Source: Roseomonas sp. GC11
GTDB taxonomy: Bacteria > Pseudomonadota > Alphaproteobacteria > Acetobacterales > Acetobacteraceae
NCBI RefSeq assembly: GCF_024437745.1
Contig: NZ_JANFNY010000017.1
Coordinates: 1-54,159 of the forward strand
Direction of reading: 5' to 3'
DNA: 54,159 nt
Position numbers and translations under genes: made by a program. The notes below the pieces were generated by a model. The model ran no database searches and had not been told where the DNA came from. It saw only the letters and a list, made by a program, of their open reading frames with translations. Shown here one piece after another: positions 44,624 through 53,187 of the stretch (position 1 is the first letter of the stretch; every line of letters starts with the position of its first letter).

Positions 44624-44800
44624 GCCGGAACCCTAGGGGCAAAAGGCGAACAAGGCCAGGAGCACCCCCGGTTTTTCCAAAAGAGGCCAAAAGACCCTGG
44701 CGAAGATGCCCGGCGAATATGATGGCACCGCAAGGAAGGGAAGGCAGACCCGCATGACAGTGCGTTGACCGCGTGCCCCCGCGCTGGCATGGGGCGGGGC

Positions 44801-46546
44801 ATGAGCGCCGATCCCTCTCTCCGTTCCGTCAAGGCCTGGCCCTTCGAGGAAGCCGCCAAGGTCGCCGATCGCATCGCCGCGGCGGGGAAACCGGCGGCGC
44901 TGTTCGAGACGGGCTACGGCCCCTCGGGCCTGCCGCATATCGGCACCTTCGGCGAGGTGGCCCGCACCACCTGGGTGCGCCGCGCCTTCGAGCGCCTGAC
45001 CGGCCTGCCGGCCCGGCTGCTCGCCTTCTCGGACGACATGGACGGGCTGCGCAAGATCCCGGACAATATCCCGAATGGCGAGCTGCTGCGCCCGCATCTG
45101 GGCAAGTCGCTGACCGCCATCCCCGACCCCTTCGGCACGCATGAGAGCTTCGGGCACCACAACAATGCCCGGCTGCGCGCCTTCCTCGACGCCTTCGGCT
45201 TCGAATACGAATTCGCCTCGGCCACCGACTACTACCGCTCCGGCCGCTTCGACGCCGCCCTGCTGCGCATGCTGGAATGCCATGAGGAGGTGCGGCAGGT
45301 GATCCTGCCCACCCTCGGCCCCGACCGCCGCGCCACCTATTCGCCCTTCCTGCCGGTGCACCCCAGGACCGGCGTGGTGATGCAGGTGCCGATGGAGGAG
45401 CTGCGCCCGCACTCCGGCAGCGTCGTCTGGCGCGACCCGGAGACGGGGGAGCGCTTCGAGAGCCCCGTCACCGGCGGCCATGTGAAGGCGCAGTGGAAGG
45501 CGGACTGGGCGATGCGCTGGTTCGCCCTCGGCGTCGATTACGAGATGTCCGGCAAGGACCTGATCGACAGCGTCAAGCTCTCCTCCCAGATCTGCCGTGT
45601 GCTGGGGGCGGAGCCGCCGGTCAGCCTGACCTATGAGCTGTTCCTCGACGCCCAGGGCCAGAAGATCAGCAAGTCCAAGGGCAATGGCCTGACCATCGAG
45701 GAATGGCTGCGCTACGCCCCGCCGGAGAGCCTCTCCTACTTCATGTACCAGCAGCCCGGGCGGGCGAAGCGGCTGCATTTCGACGTCATCCCGCGCGCCA
45801 CCGACGATTTCCTCCAGTCGCGCGAAACCCTGCTGCGCCTCCAGGCAACGGTGGCTTCCCCAGTGGATGCTGGAGTGGCCGCTGGCCAGGAGGGGGGCGT
45901 GAAGGCCGCCGATCCGCAGCCGCTGGAATGGCAGATGGCGGCGCAACCGGCCTGGCACATTTATGGCGGGGCGCTCACCAACTCGCCGCAGCCGCCGCTG
46001 ACCTTCGGCATGCTGCTCAACCTCGCCACCGTGGCGGCGGCGGACACGCCGGAGCGGCTGTGGAAATTCGTCCGCAACTACGCCCCCGGCGCCACGCCCG
46101 AGACGCAGCCGCTGCTCGGCCAGCTGGTGGAATACGCCGTGGCCTATGCGCGGGACTTCGTGCTGCCCGGCCTCACGCCCCGCGCGCCAACGGCGGAGGA
46201 GCGTCCCTGCTTCCAGGCGCTGGTGGACCTGCTGCGCGCACACAGGGACGAAATCGAGGCGCTGCCGCCCGGCCTGCCGCAGGCCGAGCGCATCCAGGTC
46301 GATGTCTATGACGCCGGCCGGCGCGAGCCCTTCATCCAGGTGATGAAGGACGGCTCCCCCGGCGTGGCGCGCGGCTGGTTCAACGCGCTGTATCAGGTGC
46401 TGGTGGGGGCCGATCAGGGGCCGCGCTTCGGCAGCCTCGCCGCCGCCTATGGCGTGCCGGAGACGATCCGCCTGGTCGAGGAAGCCCTGGCCCGCCCCCT
46501 GGCTGACGCCACCCCCGCCGCGGCGCCGGAGAGCCCGGCGGCGTGA
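44801..46546 (+). CDS. lysS: Lysyl-tRNA synthetase, class I
   Basis: Charges tRNA-Lys. It is the class I (archaeal, LysK) type found in many alphaproteobacteria rather than class II. 581 residues with the HIGH-type motif PSGLPHIGT (His46) and KMSKS-type KISKS at 288-292, followed by an anticodon-binding helical domain. The start is the ATG at 44801; the ATG twelve bases upstream is possible. The stop overlaps the mprF-like start by four bases (GTGA), linking lysyl-tRNA supply with a lysyl-lipid gene. No second lysS is visible in the window. Confidence 0.95.
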   Translation: MSADPSLRSVKAWPFEEAAKVADRIAAAGKPAALFETGYGPSGLPHIGTFGEVARTTWVRRAFERLTGLPARLLAFSDDMDGLRKIPDNIPNGELLRPHLGKSLTAIPDPFGTHESFGHHNNARLRAFLDAFGFEYEFASATDYYRSGRFDAALLRMLECHEEVRQVILPTLGPDRRATYSPFLPVHPRTGVVMQVPMEELRPHSGSVVWRDPETGERFESPVTGGHVKAQWKADWAMRWFALGVDYEMSGKDLIDSVKLSSQICRVLGAEPPVSLTYELFLDAQGQKISKSKGNGLTIEEWLRYAPPESLSYFMYQQPGRAKRLHFDVIPRATDDFLQSRETLLRLQATVASPVDAGVAAGQEGGVKAADPQPLEWQMAAQPAWHIYGGALTNSPQPPLTFGMLLNLATVAAADTPERLWKFVRNYAPGATPETQPLLGQLVEYAVAYARDFVLPGLTPRAPTAEERPCFQALVDLLRAHRDEIEALPPGLPQAERIQVDVYDAGRREPFIQVMKDGSPGVARGWFNALYQVLVGADQGPRFGSLAAAYGVPETIRLVEEALARPLADATPAAAPESPAA

Positions 46547-48492
46547 CCCGCCTGCTCGCCGCGTTCCGGCGGCCGGGCGTCTGGGCCGTCCTCCGGCGGC
46601 ACGCGCCGACGGTGTTCGGCCTGCTGCTGCTGGCCGGCGCCGTCTTCGTGGTACAGCGGGAGTTCCGCCACCTTTCCCTCGCCGAGATCCGCGTGGCGCT
46701 GGAGGCCATGCCCGCCCGCGCCCTCTGGGTGGCGGCGGGCTGGACCGTGCTGGCCTATGCCGTGCTGACCATCTATGACCGGCTCGGCTCGGTCTATGCC
46801 GGGCGGCCGGTCAGCTATCTGCGGACCTCGCTGGCGGCCTTCTGCTCCTACACCCTGGCGCACAATATCGGCGTCGCCGCCGTCTCCGGGGCCGCGGTGC
46901 GCTACCGCTTCTATGCCGCCTGGGGCCTCTCACCGGGGGAGATCGCCAAGGTCATCGCCTTCACCAGCCTGACCTTCGGGCTGGGGGCCATGGCGCTGGG
47001 CGGGGTGGTGCTGATCCTGGAGCCGCAGGTGGTGCCCTGGGCCGGCACCCATACGCCGGCCTGGCTGATGCGCCTGCTCGGCCTCGTCCTGGTCGGGGTG
47101 GTGACGGGCTATCTGCTGCTGTCGCGCTTCCTGCCGCATTTCACCGCCTTCGGCCACCGCATCGACCTGCCGGGCTTCCGCATGGCCTGCGCGCAGACCG
47201 TGCTGGCCGCGGTGGATGTGGCGGTGACGGCGATGATCTTCTACGCCCTGCTGCCGCCGGCGGAGGGGCTGGGCTTCCTCGGCTTCGTCGGCCTCTACCT
47301 CGCCGCCTATTCGGCCGGGCTGGCGGCCAATGTGCCGGGCGGGCTGGGCGTCTTCGACACCGCCATCCTGGTGGGCCTGCAGCCCTATATCCCGGCGCCG
47401 CAGGTGATCAGCGCGCTGCTGCTGTTCCGCTTCTACTACTACATCATCCCGCTCTTCCTGGCCGGGGCGCTCTTCGCCGGCTTTGAGATCAACCAGCGCC
47501 GCCACCTGCTGACGCGCATCGGCCCCGAGACGCGGGTGACGGATTCGCTGGAGGGCCCGGCCCTGGCCGGCCTCTCCGGGCTGGCCGGCGCGGCGCTGCT
47601 GTTCATCGGCGCGCTGCCGGCGCGCGGCTCGCGCCTCGCCCTCTGGGCCGGGGAATGGGCGGCGCTGGCCAGCCATTTCGCCGCCTCGCTGATCGGCTCG
47701 CTGCTGCTGGTGGCGGCCTATGGCATGCTGCGGCGGCTGCGCCTCGCCTGGGTCGGCGGCATCGTGCTGCTGCTCCTGGGCGGCCTGGTGGCGCTGCTGC
47801 GCGGCGAGCCCTGGTTCATCTCCGGCGGCTTCCTGGCCCTGGCCGGGCTGCTGGCCTGCATCCGCACCGCCTTCTACCGCCATGCCCGGGTGACGGGGGA
47901 GCCGCTCTCCGCCTCCACCCTGCTGCCGCTGGCGATCAGCCTGGGCGCGGCGCTGACCCTGGCGCGAATCGGCTGGCGCGAGCCGGTGGCGGATGAGCCC
48001 TGGTGGGCCGTGCCCTTCCGGCCCGAGACGCCGCACACGCTGCGCTTCGCCGTCGGCCTGTCCGGCGTGCTGCTGGTGGTGGCGGCGCTGCGGCTGCTGC
48101 GCCCGGCGCGCATCCGCCCCGCCGCCTATGACATGGCGGCGCAGGCGCGGCTCGCCGCCCTCGGCGCCCGCGTGCCGCCCCAGGCGGATGGCGCGCTCTT
48201 CGCCGAGTCGGGTGCGGGCTTTGCCTTCCTCAAGCTCGCCGATGTCTGGGTGGGGCTGGGCGACCCGGCAGGGGATGAGGCGGGGCGGCTGGCCGTGCTC
48301 TGGCGCTTCCGCGACCTGTGCGAGCGCAACGGCGTGGGCCACGCCTTCCACCAGGTGGGGCCGGAGATGCTGCGGCTCTACGAGGATACCGGCCTCGCCG
48401 GGCATGCGCTGGGCGATGGCCGCTTCCTGGTTCTGCCCGCTGGTGCGGACCCGGAGGCCCTGCTGGCGCAACTGAGTGAATTTAAGATTTAA
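46543..48492 (+). CDS. mprF: MprF-like lysyl-phosphatidylglycerol flippase with shortened synthase domain
   Basis: 649-residue membrane protein. Residues 1 to about 530 are the MprF flippase region, about a dozen or more helices, with family segments [40 protein letters not shown] and [14 protein letters not shown]. After that only about 115 residues remain, equal to the first half of the DUF2156 aminoacyl-lipid synthase domain ([24 protein letters not shown]). Full MprF proteins are about 840-880 residues; the second acetyltransferase-like half, which carries most of the catalytic residues, is missing. The stop lies 4 bases from repeat C3. It may be a flippase only or a 3'-truncated gene. 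The GTG start overlaps lysS. Confidence 0.8.
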   Translation: MTRLLAAFRRPGVWAVLRRHAPTVFGLLLLAGAVFVVQREFRHLSLAEIRVALEAMPARALWVAAGWTVLAYAVLTIYDRLGSVYAGRPVSYLRTSLAAFCSYTLAHNIGVAAVSGAAVRYRFYAAWGLSPGEIAKVIAFTSLTFGLGAMALGGVVLILEPQVVPWAGTHTPAWLMRLLGLVLVGVVTGYLLLSRFLPHFTAFGHRIDLPGFRMACAQTVLAAVDVAVTAMIFYALLPPAEGLGFLGFVGLYLAAYSAGLAANVPGGLGVFDTAILVGLQPYIPAPQVISALLLFRFYYYIIPLFLAGALFAGFEINQRRHLLTRIGPETRVTDSLEGPALAGLSGLAGAALLFIGALPARGSRLALWAGEWAALASHFAASLIGSLLLVAAYGMLRRLRLAWVGGIVLLLLGGLVALLRGEPWFISGGFLALAGLLACIRTAFYRHARVTGEPLSASTLLPLAISLGAALTLARIGWREPVADEPWWAVPFRPETPHTLRFAVGLSGVLLVVAALRLLRPARIRPAAYDMAAQARLAALGARVPPQADGALFAESGAGFAFLKLADVWVGLGDPAGDEAGRLAVLWRFRDLCERNGVGHAFHQVGPEMLRLYEDTGLAGHALGDGRFLVLPAGADPEALLAQLSEFKI

Positions 48493-48496
48493 GAAT

Positions 48497-48611
48497 CTTC
48501 TTTTTCTGAAGAAAAAGAAGCAAAAAGACTTTTTCAGTTTGGCGTCCCGCTTCAGGCCTGAGGCGGAACGCCAACTGAAAGAAAAATTCTTCTTTCAAAA
48601 AGAACCTCTTT
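48497..48611. repeat. AT-rich hairpin repeat, copy C3
   Basis: Hairpin CTTCTTTTTC / GAAAAAGAAG (48497-48520), then a long interrupted palindrome (48531-48580) with TTTTCAG and TTGGCGT pairing to ACGCCAA and CTGAAA around an inner TCAGGCCTGA, then TTCTT / AAGAA (48588-48604). It lies between the convergent mprF-like and repressor genes, 4 and 8 bases from their stops. It is similar to copy C1. Confidence 0.85.
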
Positions 48612-48619
48612 ATCTGCCC

Positions 48620-49270
48620 TTACTGGCTGGCCCACAGAATGCGATGGATCCAGGCGATCTCGCTGAGGTCGAAGCTGTAATTCGGGTGGGCCGGGTTGAG
48701 GCTGGCGAGTTCGATGCGCCGGGCGGACTGGCGGAGCAGTTCCTTGGCCATCACCTCACCTTTGAGGGTGCGGACCACCACGCGGTCCCCCCGCCGCACC
48801 GGGGCGTTGGGGGAGACGATGATGATATCCCCGTCCCGGAACACGGGTTCCATGCTCTCGCCGGAGATTTCCAGCGCATAGGCGTTGGGGTCGGAGAGTT
48901 CGGGGGTGGAGATCTCATCCCAGGCGCCGCCGACGGGGTAGCCGCCATCGCCGAAATAGCCATCCCCGCCGGCCTGGGCAAGGCCGATGAGCGGGATGCG
49001 CCGGCCCGGCAGGGTGCGCGGGCCGCTGTTCAGGGCGGAGGCCGCGCCGGTGACCAGCGCGGCGAAGCTGTCCATATCCGTGCCGGTGGCGGCCAGGATC
49101 TTGGCCACCGACTCGGTGGAGGGCCAGCGTGCCCGTCCATCGGCGCCAATGCGCTTGGACGGGTTGAACGCCGTGGGGTCGAGCCCGGCCTTGCGGGCAA
49201 GCCCCGAGGGAGAGAGGCCGTGCTCCGCCGCCAGGGCATCCACGGCCCGCCAGATGTCATCATGACGCAT
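48620..49270 (-). CDS. XRE-type HTH / S24 peptidase-domain transcriptional repressor
   Basis: 216-residue LexA/CI-like repressor. The N-terminal helix-turn-helix (about 5-60, GLSPSGLARKAGLDPTAF) is followed by an S24 peptidase fold with Ser139 in SGESMEP and Lys176 in EVMAKEL; an Ala-Gly pair at about 100-101 (AQAGG) is a possible self-cleavage site. Similar proteins occur as ordinary chromosomal regulators in alphaproteobacteria, so a phage origin is not certain. It diverges from the following genes, with a palindrome in the shared promoter region. Confidence 0.88.
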   Translation of the reverse strand: MRHDDIWRAVDALAAEHGLSPSGLARKAGLDPTAFNPSKRIGADGRARWPSTESVAKILAATGTDMDSFAALVTGAASALNSGPRTLPGRRIPLIGLAQAGGDGYFGDGGYPVGGAWDEISTPELSDPNAYALEISGESMEPVFRDGDIIIVSPNAPVRRGDRVVVRTLKGEVMAKELLRQSARRIELASLNPAHPNYSFDLSEIAWIHRILWASQ

Positions 49271-49322
49271 GGGTGGATCATCCTAGGTTCCTCGTCCGAA
49301 CACAATAGGAAGATCATCACAC

Positions 49323-49340
49323 ATAGGTGTTGACGCCTAT
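49323..49340. promoter_or_regulatory. Palindromic operator candidate in the repressor/phage promoter region
   Basis: ATAGGTGT, two bases, ACGCCTAT: a near-perfect inverted repeat (one mismatch). It overlaps the TTGACG hexamer at 49330-49335, a -35 candidate for the rightward genes, so a bound repressor would block it. No strong -10 is seen. Confidence 0.5.
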
Positions 49341-49394
49341 AAACGAAGTCGTAAGGATTAAGGGGTAATCAACTCTCTGGCGAGGAGATCCCCG

Positions 49395-49832
49395 ATGTCA
49401 GCAGCCCCCCGCACCCACGGCGCCCCGGTCCTGGCCTCCCTCGCCAAGGCGGAGCCCTTCGCCAGCGCCGAGGAGGCCTGGTTCTGGACCATGTCCGCCC
49501 TGATCGCCCGGCGTGAGGGCGCGCGCGTCGTGGCCGGCGCCGGCCGCGCCCAGCGCCCCTGTGAGCCCGATGACGTGCTGAAGTGCCTGGACCGCCTGTA
49601 TCGCCAGCGGCGAATCGACCTCGTCCATGCCCGCATCCTGCGCCTCTGGGGCGAGCGGGGGCAGGCGCCGGACCCGCGCGCGGCGGCCGAGAAGAATGAC
49701 TGGCGCATCTGGACCGAGGCGCTCTCCCGCCTCGACTGGCCGCTGCGGGTGAAGGGCATCGTCGATGGCCCGGCCCTGCGGGCGCCGGAGGAATCGGTGG
49801 TGCTGCCCTGGCCGGGGCGCGCCGCGCCGTGA
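49395..49832 (+). CDS. Uncharacterised protein, first gene right of the repressor
   Basis: 145-residue soluble protein; I do not recognise a named domain. The middle, RPCEPDDVLKCLDRLYRQRRIDLVHARILRLWGERGQAPDP, with its basic helices, and DWRIWTEALSRLDWPLRVKGIV look like well-conserved sequence rather than a random frame. The ATG at 49395 has GAGGAGATCC upstream. Its stop overlaps the next GTG start by four bases (GTGA). It lies in the putative control region of the prophage-like segment. Confidence 0.75.
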   Translation: MSAAPRTHGAPVLASLAKAEPFASAEEAWFWTMSALIARREGARVVAGAGRAQRPCEPDDVLKCLDRLYRQRRIDLVHARILRLWGERGQAPDPRAAAEKNDWRIWTEALSRLDWPLRVKGIVDGPALRAPEESVVLPWPGRAAP

Positions 49833-50371
49833 GCGGCCTGACCCCCCAGGGGAATGAACCCGCGCCGGAGGAGGCAGCCCCGCCACGGGGCGATCCTCCT
49901 CCCCCATCCTCCCCCTCCCGCGGCCTGCGAATCGCCCCCCGCCATCTCCTGGCCGAGGGGGCGCAGCGCGTCTGGATCGGCTTTGGCGGGCGGGCGGACC
50001 GGCTGTGGATGCGGCTGCTCCGCCCCGGTTTCCGCCACTGCTTCGCCGCCATCGAGGATGAGCGCGGATGGACGGTGGTGGAGCCGCTTTCCGGCCGGCT
50101 GCTGGTGGCGCGGCCGGATCTCGTGCCGGGCTTCGACCTGCCGGGTTTCTACCGCCGGGCCGGGCTGACGGTGCTTGGGCCTTTCGATCCCGGGCCGCCG
50201 GTCTGCTCCTGGCTGCCGGATATGATTCCTCTCTCCTGCGTGTCCATCTGCCGTTCCCTGCTCGGGGCCGGGGCGCCTGTGGCGCTGACGCCGCATGGTT
50301 TCTACCGGAAGTTGGAGAAAATGGCGGACGATAGGAAAAAAGTCATTGACTCCGCCCCGCTGAGGGCGTAA
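49829..50371 (+). CDS. Uncharacterised protein, possible permuted papain-like (NlpC/P60-type) fold
   Basis: 180 residues. The first 35 are Pro/Gly-rich and probably unstructured. After that the order FRHCFAAIEDERGWTVVEPLSG (His first), then LSCVSICRSLLG (Cys on a helix), then LTPHGFYRKLEK resembles the His-before-Cys order of permuted NlpC/P60 (YiiX/LRAT-like) enzymes. This is inference from motif order only. It starts with a GTG overlapping the previous stop. A strong terminator follows. Confidence 0.65.
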   Translation: MSGLTPQGNEPAPEEAAPPRGDPPPPSSPSRGLRIAPRHLLAEGAQRVWIGFGGRADRLWMRLLRPGFRHCFAAIEDERGWTVVEPLSGRLLVARPDLVPGFDLPGFYRRAGLTVLGPFDPGPPVCSWLPDMIPLSCVSICRSLLGAGAPVALTPHGFYRKLEKMADDRKKVIDSAPLRA

Positions 50372-50432
50372 GAAAACCCCTGTCACCGGGCGAATTGCGC
50401 CCGGCGGCATCCTCCCGATCCCCCGCAGACTG

Positions 50433-50474
50433 CGCGCGGCCCGCCGGACACTCCGGCGGGCCGCGCGGCTTTTT
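50433..50474 (+). terminator. Strong rho-independent terminator
   Basis: A perfect 16-base-pair stem (50433-50448 with 50452-50467) with a three-base loop, followed by GC and five T (50470-50474). It separates the two uncharacterised genes from the head-structure genes. Confidence 0.9.
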
Positions 50475-50523
50475 GGGGGGTCGCTTCCGCTTCCCGCCGC
50501 ACCGCAGAGGAGCCCGCACGCGC

Positions 50524-50757
50524 ATGGGTGGCCTGTTCCGCGCCCCGAAGCCGGTGGTCGTCACGACCCCGCCGGCCGCTACCCCCTCTGCCAGCACCAC
50601 CGCCAGCCCGGAGGCCGTCGCCGAGACCGCCCGCGTGGACAGCCAGGAGCGCGCCCGCCGCGGGCTGGCCGGCACCATCGCGACCTCCGCGCGCGGTGTG
50701 CTGGACCCCGTGCCGGCCAGGCTGGCCGGCACCCGCAAGACCCTGCTCGGGGAATGA
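50524..50757 (+). CDS. Small phage protein upstream of the portal gene
   Basis: 77 residues: MGGLFRAPKP, a Pro/Thr/Ala-rich linker, then RARRGLAGTIATSARGVLD and a basic end TRKTLLGE. This pattern (short N terminus, linker, 'RGxAGTIxTSxxGVL' and 'KTLLG') is, from memory, typical of a small protein that precedes the head-tail connector in podoviruses; its function is unknown. The portal gene starts 4 bases after its stop. Confidence 0.7.
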   Translation: MGGLFRAPKPVVVTTPPAATPSASTTASPEAVAETARVDSQERARRGLAGTIATSARGVLDPVPARLAGTRKTLLGE

Positions 50758-50761
50758 GTGC

Positions 50762-52189
50762 ATGAGCCTCACCCCCGAAACCCTCCTGCCGCGCTACCAG
50801 GCCGCGCTCACCCGGCGCCGGCCCTGGGAAAGCGTCTGGCAGGAATGCTACGACCACGTCCTGGCCGAGACGCCGGGCAGTGGCGGCGCCATGCTCTATG
50901 ACGCCACCGCCCCCGACGCGGCCGAGCAGCTCGCCGCCAGCCTGCTGGCCGAGCTGACGCCGCCCTGGTCGCGCTGGTTCGGCCTCGCCCCCTCGCGCGA
51001 ACTGGCCGAGGGGCCGCAGGCCGCCGCCGCCGCCGCCGCGCTGGAGCAGGCGGTCGAGACCCTGCAAGGGCATCTCGACCGCTCCAACTTCGCCGTCGAG
51101 ATGCACCAGGCCTTCCTGGACCTCGTGGTCGCCGGCACCGGCGTGCTGCTGGTGGAGGAGGCGCCGCCCGGCGGCCTCTCCGCGCTGCGCTTCACCGCCG
51201 TGCCGCTGCGCGAGGCGGTGCTGGAGGAGGGTGCCTCCGGCCGGCTCGACACCGTCTACCGCAGCGTGCGGATGGATGCGGCGGCGATCGCCGTGCGCTA
51301 TCCGCGCGCCGTGCTGCCGCCCGGCCTGCTGGCCGAGGCGGAGGAGGGCCAGGAGCCGCGCCGCCACCGCGTGGTGGAAGCCGTCTGGCCCGAGCGCGCC
51401 GGCTGCGGCTACCTCGCCGTGCTGGAGCAGGATGGGCGTGCCCTGCCGCTCGCCGAGGGGCGCTTCCTCGACAGCCCCTTCATCGCCTTCCGCTGGATGA
51501 AGGCGCCGGGCGAGGCCTATGGCCGCGGCCCCGTGATGAAGGCGCTGCCCGACATCCGCACCGCCAACAAGGTGGTGGAGCTGGTGTTGAAGAACGCCTC
51601 CATCGCCGCCACCGGCATCTGGCAGGCGGAGGATGACGGGGTGCTGAACCCGGCCACCATCCGCCTCGTGCCGGGGGCCATCATCCCGAAGGCGCCCGGC
51701 TCGGCGGGGCTGACCCCGCTCGCGGCGCCGGGCAATTTCGACATCTCGCAGCTGGTGCTGGACGACCTGCGGGCGCGCATCCGCTCCGCCCTGCTGGCCG
51801 ACCGGCTGGGCCCGCCGCGCAACGCCGCCATGACCGCGACCGAGGTGCTGGAACGCAGCGCCGAAACCGCGCGTCTGCTCGGCGCCACCTATGGCCGCCT
51901 GCAGGCCGAGCTGCTGACCCCGCTGCTCGCCCGCTGCCTCGCCATCCTGCGCCGCCGCGGCGAGGTGCCGCCGCTGCTGCTCGATGGCCGCGAGGTCCGC
52001 CTGACCTACGACTCGCCGCTGGCCCGCGTTCAGGGCCGCTCGGACGCCGCGAACACCCTGCTCTTCCTGCAGGCGGTCGCGGCGCTCGGGGCGCCGGCGG
52101 TGGCGCAGGTCGATCTCGCCGCCGCCACCCGATACCTGGCCCGCACGCTCGCCGCGCCGGCCGGCATCCTGACCCCCGCGAAGGAGTGA
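50762..52189 (+). CDS. Phage head-tail connector (portal) protein, T7-like
   Basis: 475-residue portal subunit of the podovirus head-tail connector type, through which DNA enters and leaves the head. Support: N-terminal YQAALTRRRPWESVWQECYDHVLAE, AAEQLAASLLAELTPPWSRWFGL, the central region FRWMKAPGEAYGRGPVMKALPDIRTANKVVELVLKNA (parts), and the helical region MTATEVLERSAETARLLGATYGRLQAELLTPLLARCL. Length is a little below T7 gp8 (536). The ATG at 50762 is the first in the frame with family similarity. Confidence 0.9.
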   Translation: MSLTPETLLPRYQAALTRRRPWESVWQECYDHVLAETPGSGGAMLYDATAPDAAEQLAASLLAELTPPWSRWFGLAPSRELAEGPQAAAAAAALEQAVETLQGHLDRSNFAVEMHQAFLDLVVAGTGVLLVEEAPPGGLSALRFTAVPLREAVLEEGASGRLDTVYRSVRMDAAAIAVRYPRAVLPPGLLAEAEEGQEPRRHRVVEAVWPERAGCGYLAVLEQDGRALPLAEGRFLDSPFIAFRWMKAPGEAYGRGPVMKALPDIRTANKVVELVLKNASIAATGIWQAEDDGVLNPATIRLVPGAIIPKAPGSAGLTPLAAPGNFDISQLVLDDLRARIRSALLADRLGPPRNAAMTATEVLERSAETARLLGATYGRLQAELLTPLLARCLAILRRRGEVPPLLLDGREVRLTYDSPLARVQGRSDAANTLLFLQAVAALGAPAVAQVDLAAATRYLARTLAAPAGILTPAKE

Positions 52190-52196
52190 CAGCCGC

Positions 52197-52955
52197 ATGG
52201 CTGAGAACCTGCTGGACACCGCGCCGGACGCCGCTTCCGGCGCCGCCCGCCCGGAGGATGTGCCAGGGAATGTGCCAGGGAATGTACCAGAGAAGTTCTG
52301 GGACCCGGCGACCAATACGCTGCGCGTGGACGCCCTGCTGAAGTCCTACCGCGAACTGGAGAAGCGCCTGTCCCAGCGCTTCGTCGCCCCCGGCCCCGAC
52401 TCGCCGGCGGAGGAGCAGGCCCGCTTCCGCCGCGCCCTCGGCGTGCCCGACTCGCCGGATGGCTATGACGTGCAGCCCAGGCACGAACTCTGTGGCCCGG
52501 ACCCGGAGGTGAACAAGCGCCTGCATGATGCGGGCTTCACCTGCTCCCAGGTGCAGCTTGTCTACGACCTCGCGGCCGAGCGGCTGCTGCCGCTGATCGC
52601 CGAGGCCGCCGCCGATTACGAGGCGCAGAAGCAGCGCGCGAAGCTGGAACAGGAATTCGGCGGGCCGGAGGCCTATCAGCGCCTCGCGCCGCAGATCGCC
52701 GCCTGGGGGCGCGCCAATCTCGCCAGGCCGGTCTTCGAGGCGCTGGCCACCACGGCGGAAGGCGTGCTCGCCCTGCACCGCATGATGGGCAAGGCCGAGC
52801 CCAGCCTCGCCGGCAAGGCCGACGCGCCGGACGGCATCGATGAGCAGGCACTGCGCAAGATGATGCGCGACCCGCGCTACTGGCGCACCCGCGAGCCGGA
52901 ATACGTCAAGCGCGTCACCGATGGTTTCCAGCGGCTCTTCGGCCGGAACGGCTGA
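52197..52955 (+). CDS. Phage capsid assembly (scaffolding) protein
   Basis: 252-residue acidic, helical protein between portal and capsid, the place of the T7 gp9-like scaffold. Residues about 110-165 form a long charged helix (AAERLLPLIAEAAADYEAQKQRAKLEQEFGG, parts). The N terminus is low-complexity and includes a duplicated VPGN repeat. The C terminus DPRYWRTREPEYVKRVTDGFQRLFG is basic/aromatic, as in scaffolds that bind capsid. It starts 7 bases after the portal gene. Confidence 0.82.
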   Translation: MAENLLDTAPDAASGAARPEDVPGNVPGNVPEKFWDPATNTLRVDALLKSYRELEKRLSQRFVAPGPDSPAEEQARFRRALGVPDSPDGYDVQPRHELCGPDPEVNKRLHDAGFTCSQVQLVYDLAAERLLPLIAEAAADYEAQKQRAKLEQEFGGPEAYQRLAPQIAAWGRANLARPVFEALATTAEGVLALHRMMGKAEPSLAGKADAPDGIDEQALRKMMRDPRYWRTREPEYVKRVTDGFQRLFGRNG

Positions 52956-52986
52956 AAGATCTCAGTCAGGGAAAGGAAGGAAGTGA

Positions 52987-53060
52987 ACGGGGGAGAATGA
53001 ATTCTCCCCCGTGCCCCCTCTTCTTTTTTCTGTCAGGGCCGGCCGGCGCTGCCGGCCGGC
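52987..53060 (+). repeat. Two hairpins between scaffold and capsid genes
   Basis: An 11-base-pair stem ACGGGGGAGAA / TTCTCCCCCGT with loop TGAA (52987-53012), then GCCGGCCGGC repeated around GCT (53038-53060). A T-rich stretch (53021-53029) lies between them. It could attenuate or process the transcript before the capsid gene. The whole 232-base gap has no other gene. Confidence 0.65.
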
Positions 53061-53187
53061 ATCCCCTTTCGCCGTGGCGTAACCCCGCATGGGCGCCACG
53101 GAACAGCCCGCGCCGCGGCCCAGACGGGGAACCGCGCGCGGCGGGCCACCACCCTCTCCATTCACGCCCTTCCTGAAGGAATACGGC

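Noticed and set aside
41519..44722. A 1067-codon plus-strand open frame
   Set aside because: Antisense to the helicase and TerB-like genes, low-complexity, no family similarity.
48620..49270. The S24 repressor as proof of a prophage
   Set aside because: Such repressors also occur as ordinary chromosomal genes in alphaproteobacteria; the prophage inference rests on the portal-scaffold-capsid genes instead.
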